Of a DNA stretch of 7,017 bases, positions 5,060 to 7,017 are shown one piece after another. The translations under genes were made by a program, and so were the position numbers. Positions within the stretch are counted from its first letter, which is position 1. Every line of letters begins with the position of its first letter. The notes beneath the pieces are model-generated. The model was not told the DNA's origin. It did no database searches and saw only the letters and a list, made by a program, of their open reading frames with translations. Origin of the DNA: Campylobacteraceae bacterium (GTDB taxonomy: Bacteria > Campylobacterota > Campylobacteria > Campylobacterales > Sulfurovaceae); assembly GCA_027030605.1 (NCBI GenBank), contig JALVEV010000277.1:1-7017 (forward strand), given 5' to 3'.

Positions 5060-6292
5060 TTACCAATCAATTGATTGTATTTTTCCACTTTGCATTGAAA
5101 AAAGTGCACTCTGATTTGTGGCTAAATTCATATAGCCTATCGAATTTCTTCCACCATTTTGCTTAATATATAAAATTACTTTTCCATCTGTAGAGAAACG
5201 AGGTAATATATTACGCCCATTAGAAGTTAATGGTCTAACATAAGAGCTGTTGATTGAACCTAAATAGATATTGGTTGAACCTCCCTCTTTTACAGAGTAG
5301 AGTAAATTTTGACCAAAAGCATCACAAGAGCTATTGTTATTACCATGATGTGCAGCAGGTGATACAGAACGAGAACCAATTGACTTGACATAAATATTGG
5401 CTCGACCAATTCTATTAGAGACAAAAGCTATTTGACTCTCATCTCCAATATATTTACCATTAACATCTATTCCCGAAAATGTTGTCAATCTCTTTTTTGA
5501 GCCATTAAAAACATTTAACTCATATATATCAGGTTGACCATTAGGTGCCATAGTCAAGAGTACTCTAGAGCCATCAGCACTTACATCTGAAGCAACTAAC
5601 ATACCTTGTGACGCAACAACTTTTTTACGAGAACCACTACTCATATCTACTTTATATAGTGTTGGTAACAGATTATTATAAGAGGTATAGTAAAATGCAC
5701 TCTGATTTGAATTTGCCCATTTTGGGAAAAGGTTTAATCCTCCACGTACAATAACGGAAGCAAAATTCAGTGTATAGTCTGCAATCCAAATCTCACTTTT
5801 ACTTGAACCGATATATTTAGAAAAAAGAATATTACGTTTTATCCAAGAGATATCCTCGTAACCTAATACTTTATTTATATCTACAATTCCATTATGAGAC
5901 AAAAAAGGATAACGTGGCATTGCATTAACAGAGTAGTTATTTTGATAAACTACTACCCCATCTGCAACTCTAATAAGTTTCAAATTGAGTGTTGTACCTG
6001 TAGTACCATATCTATATCTTAATATATACTCTCTACTATGTAGTTCTACTGGTACCATAGGGTCATTAAAGTCACCTCTTCGTAGTTGTTTATCTACAAT
6101 AAAATGCCCACTCATCTGTAAGTCATTGACTAAAATTTGAAACATCTTAGAATGGTTTACAGTGCTTCCTGCTGTTGATGTATCTTCTACTAATGATAGA
6201 GTTGTTTTAGAATCTACATCTTTTTCAATATCTAACACAGCATCAAAAGAGAATAGATTTAATGTTAGTAAGAAAAACAATATATATCTCAT
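5060..6292 (-). CDS. tolB: Tol-Pal system periplasmic beta-propeller TolB
   Basis: A 410-residue exported protein, near the usual 400-430. The hydrophobic signal peptide (about 1-16, M-R-Y-I-L-F-F-L-L-T-L) is followed by the mature start around D17-A-V-L-D-I, whose alternating hydrophobics resemble the TolA-interacting N-terminal strand of TolB. The small alpha/beta domain (about 30-140) precedes a six-bladed propeller (about 150-410). PD40-type blade signatures include A-P-N-G-Q-P-D-I-Y-E-L (249-259), A-F-V-S-N-R-I-G-R-A-N-I-Y-V (289-302) and L-P-R-F-S-T-D-G-K-V-I-L-Y (363-375). Known role: TolB binds Pal and is pulled off or recycled by TolA, which lets Pal move to the division site. AAAGGA six bases before the ATG fixes the start. 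A 76-base gap to tolA holds a candidate internal promoter. Only one cysteine (C323) is present, so no disulfide within the propeller. Family identity is strong from motifs plus position between tolA and pal. Confidence 0.94.
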   Translation of the reverse strand: MRYILFFLLTLNLFSFDAVLDIEKDVDSKTTLSLVEDTSTAGSTVNHSKMFQILVNDLQMSGHFIVDKQLRRGDFNDPMVPVELHSREYILRYRYGTTGTTLNLKLIRVADGVVVYQNNYSVNAMPRYPFLSHNGIVDINKVLGYEDISWIKRNILFSKYIGSSKSEIWIADYTLNFASVIVRGGLNLFPKWANSNQSAFYYTSYNNLLPTLYKVDMSSGSRKKVVASQGMLVASDVSADGSRVLLTMAPNGQPDIYELNVFNGSKKRLTTFSGIDVNGKYIGDESQIAFVSNRIGRANIYVKSIGSRSVSPAAHHGNNNSSCDAFGQNLLYSVKEGGSTNIYLGSINSSYVRPLTSNGRNILPRFSTDGKVILYIKQNGGRNSIGYMNLATNQSALFSMQSGKIQSIDW

Positions 6293-6338
6293 ACTTATCC
6301 TTTGTTTAATTTAATTTCTAATTATCTCACATTATTGT

Positions 6339-6344
6339 ATTATA
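6339..6344 (-). promoter_or_regulatory. Possible internal promoter -10 box before tolB
   Basis: A perfect TATAAT reads leftward in the context CAATTATAATACAAT, within the 76-base tolA-tolB gap and about 47 bases before the tolB ATG. No -35 consensus is present. A promoter here would allow tolB-pal-cpoB-slyD to be made independently of tolQRA; a separate promoter ahead of tolB is known in E. coli. Confidence 0.45.
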
Positions 6345-6368
6345 ATTGTGCTAAATATATACCCTTTT

Positions 6369-7017
6369 CTAACGTACTTTAAATCTAACTTGAATAGAGT
6401 AAGGTGTACTCTTTTTATGTCGACCTAAACCTATTCTATTTAAAGTATCTAAGTAGCGTTTTAAACTTGCTCTCATACTACCATTGACACCAGAAACAGT
6501 GTATCTGAACTTTCCACTATTATATATAGTAAGGTGAACTGTTACCCATTGCCCTTTCATACCAACAGGATTCCAGTTATTCATATGTCTTTTTACTCGT
6601 GCAATATATGCATTTTCTACTCCTTTTTCTCTATTAGAATTAGAGACACGACCACTCTGATGAGTCGCTTTGATTCTGTCTGTTATAGACATATTGTGCT
6701 TAACCGAACTCGGTTGTTTCGAAGGTCTCGGTCGTTTTGCTGGTTGGGTATGTTTTGGTCTCTTATGAACAGGTCTTTTTGCATTAATTGATGAAAATAA
6801 ATCTTTAGCTGTTTTTTTAGGTACTTTTTTCTTAGGTAGATGTTTTTTAGGTGGCTTTGGAGTCACTTTTTTTGGTATTACTCTTTTTACTTTTTTGGGA
6901 ATCTTCTTTTTAGGAGCTATTTTTTTAGGAACAACTTTTTTAGGAACAACTTTTTTAGGCACAACTTTTTTAGGCACAACTTTTTTAGGTACTCTCTTTT
7001 TAGGAACAACCTGTTTA
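6369..7017 (-). CDS. tolA: TolA-type energy transducer, C-terminal part (5' end outside window)
   Basis: The frame is open to the window edge and shows 215 C-terminal residues. The membrane anchor and true start lie beyond 7017. An apparent GTG at 6977 is only an internal Val codon of the repeat. Visible layout: a Lys/Pro-rich segment with many P-K-K units (about 1-70), a basic Pro-rich linker, then a globular domain of about 85 residues running from E-N-A-Y-I-A-R-V to the end. That domain has W-V-T-V-H-L-T-I-Y-N-S-G-K-F-R-Y-T-V and a final strand Y-S-I-Q-V-R-F-K-V-R, matching the TonB/TolA C-terminal fold. TolA couples the TolQR proton channel to TolB and Pal across the periplasm. The TolA call rests mainly on position just upstream of tolB-pal; by linker chemistry alone it resembles TonB. 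The stop is TAG. Upstream neighbours are expected to be tolQ and tolR but cannot be seen. Confidence 0.85.
   Translation of the reverse strand, partial: KQVVPKKRVPKKVVPKKVVPKKVVPKKVVPKKIAPKKKIPKKVKRVIPKKVTPKPPKKHLPKKKVPKKTAKDLFSSINAKRPVHKRPKHTQPAKRPRPSKQPSSVKHNMSITDRIKATHQSGRVSNSNREKGVENAYIARVKRHMNNWNPVGMKGQWVTVHLTIYNSGKFRYTVSGVNGSMRASLKRYLDTLNRIGLGRHKKSTPYSIQVRFKVR
6891..7010. repeat. Eight consecutive 15-bp units encoding the TolA P-K-K linker
   Basis: The unit TTTTTTAGGAACAAC (plus strand) recurs eight times without gaps. Units at 6921, 6936, 6951 and 6966 differ only at one base (GGA or GGC). Units at 6891, 6906, 6981 and 6996 are degenerate. On the coding strand each gives V-V-P-K-K or a variant (I-A-P-K-K, K-I-P-K-K, R-V-P-K-K). 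The near-identical central units suggest recent duplication. Each carries an A6 run in the coding strand. Confidence 0.9.

Noticed and set aside
6534..6791. 85-codon rightward frame opposite tolA
   Set aside because: Arg/Ser/Phe-rich shadow of the basic TolA linker; no ribosome-binding site.
6975..6977. GTG as the start of the TolA-like gene
   Set aside because: It is a Val codon within the repeated V-V-P-K-K array. The frame continues open to the window edge and the membrane anchor must lie further upstream.
6891..7010. Regular short repeats as a possible CRISPR array
   Set aside because: Units are 15 bp, contiguous, without spacers, and translate in frame as part of TolA.
6771..7017. Histone H1-like or nucleoid Lys/Pro protein
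   Set aside because: The P-K-K segment looks histone-like, but it is joined to a TonB/TolA C-terminal domain directly upstream of tolB and pal.
1..7017. A novel defence, mobile or biosynthetic system
   Set aside because: All genes fall into well-known core families; there are no transposase, integrase, toxin-antitoxin, attachment-site or tRNA signals, and composition is even throughout.

Overview
The window is AT-rich chromosomal DNA of a Campylobacterota (epsilonproteobacterial) type, probably from the Sulfurovum/Sulfurimonas side of the phylum. The evidence is the gene order tolA-tolB-pal-cpoB-slyD, which matches the Tol-Pal locus I remember from Campylobacter jejuni. Further support comes from an epsilon-style Pal with GHCD and CYAKNRRVEF motifs, and from promoters that show a TATAAT-like -10 box in AT-rich DNA without a clear -35 box. 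Genus and species cannot be fixed from the sequence alone.

Left part (1-1569): the 5' end of selO (protein AMPylase) runs leftward out of the window. A 152-bp divergent intergenic region separates it from two rightward genes: a short DksA/TraR-type zinc-finger regulator and a YebC/TACO1-family protein. Middle (1570-3054): a leftward DEAD-box RNA helicase gene faces yebC tail to tail, with a hairpin between the two genes. The helicase appears to lack any ATG, GTG or TTG start able to include its Q motif. The only well-placed initiation site is an ATC codon behind a good Shine-Dalgarno sequence.

Right part (3018-7017): a leftward Tol-Pal operon, in transcription order tolA (5' end outside the window), tolB, pal, cpoB and an SlyD-type FKBP isomerase, closed by a good intrinsic terminator at 3018-3040. 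TolA spans the periplasm from the inner membrane (the anchor lies outside the window). TolB is the periplasmic beta-propeller, Pal is the outer-membrane lipoprotein that grips peptidoglycan, and CpoB is the periplasmic coiled-coil/TPR partner. Together they couple proton-motive force to outer-membrane constriction at division. SlyD is a cytosolic isomerase, chaperone and metal-binding protein that shares the locus.

Most of the window is conserved core genome. I see no mobile element, CRISPR array, RNA gene or clearly new system. The points most worth a second look are the apparent ATC start of the helicase, the eight-unit 15-bp repeat encoding a Pro-Lys linker in TolA, the U-tract-less hairpin between the convergent genes, and the 16-bp palindrome in the selO/dksA-like divergent region.
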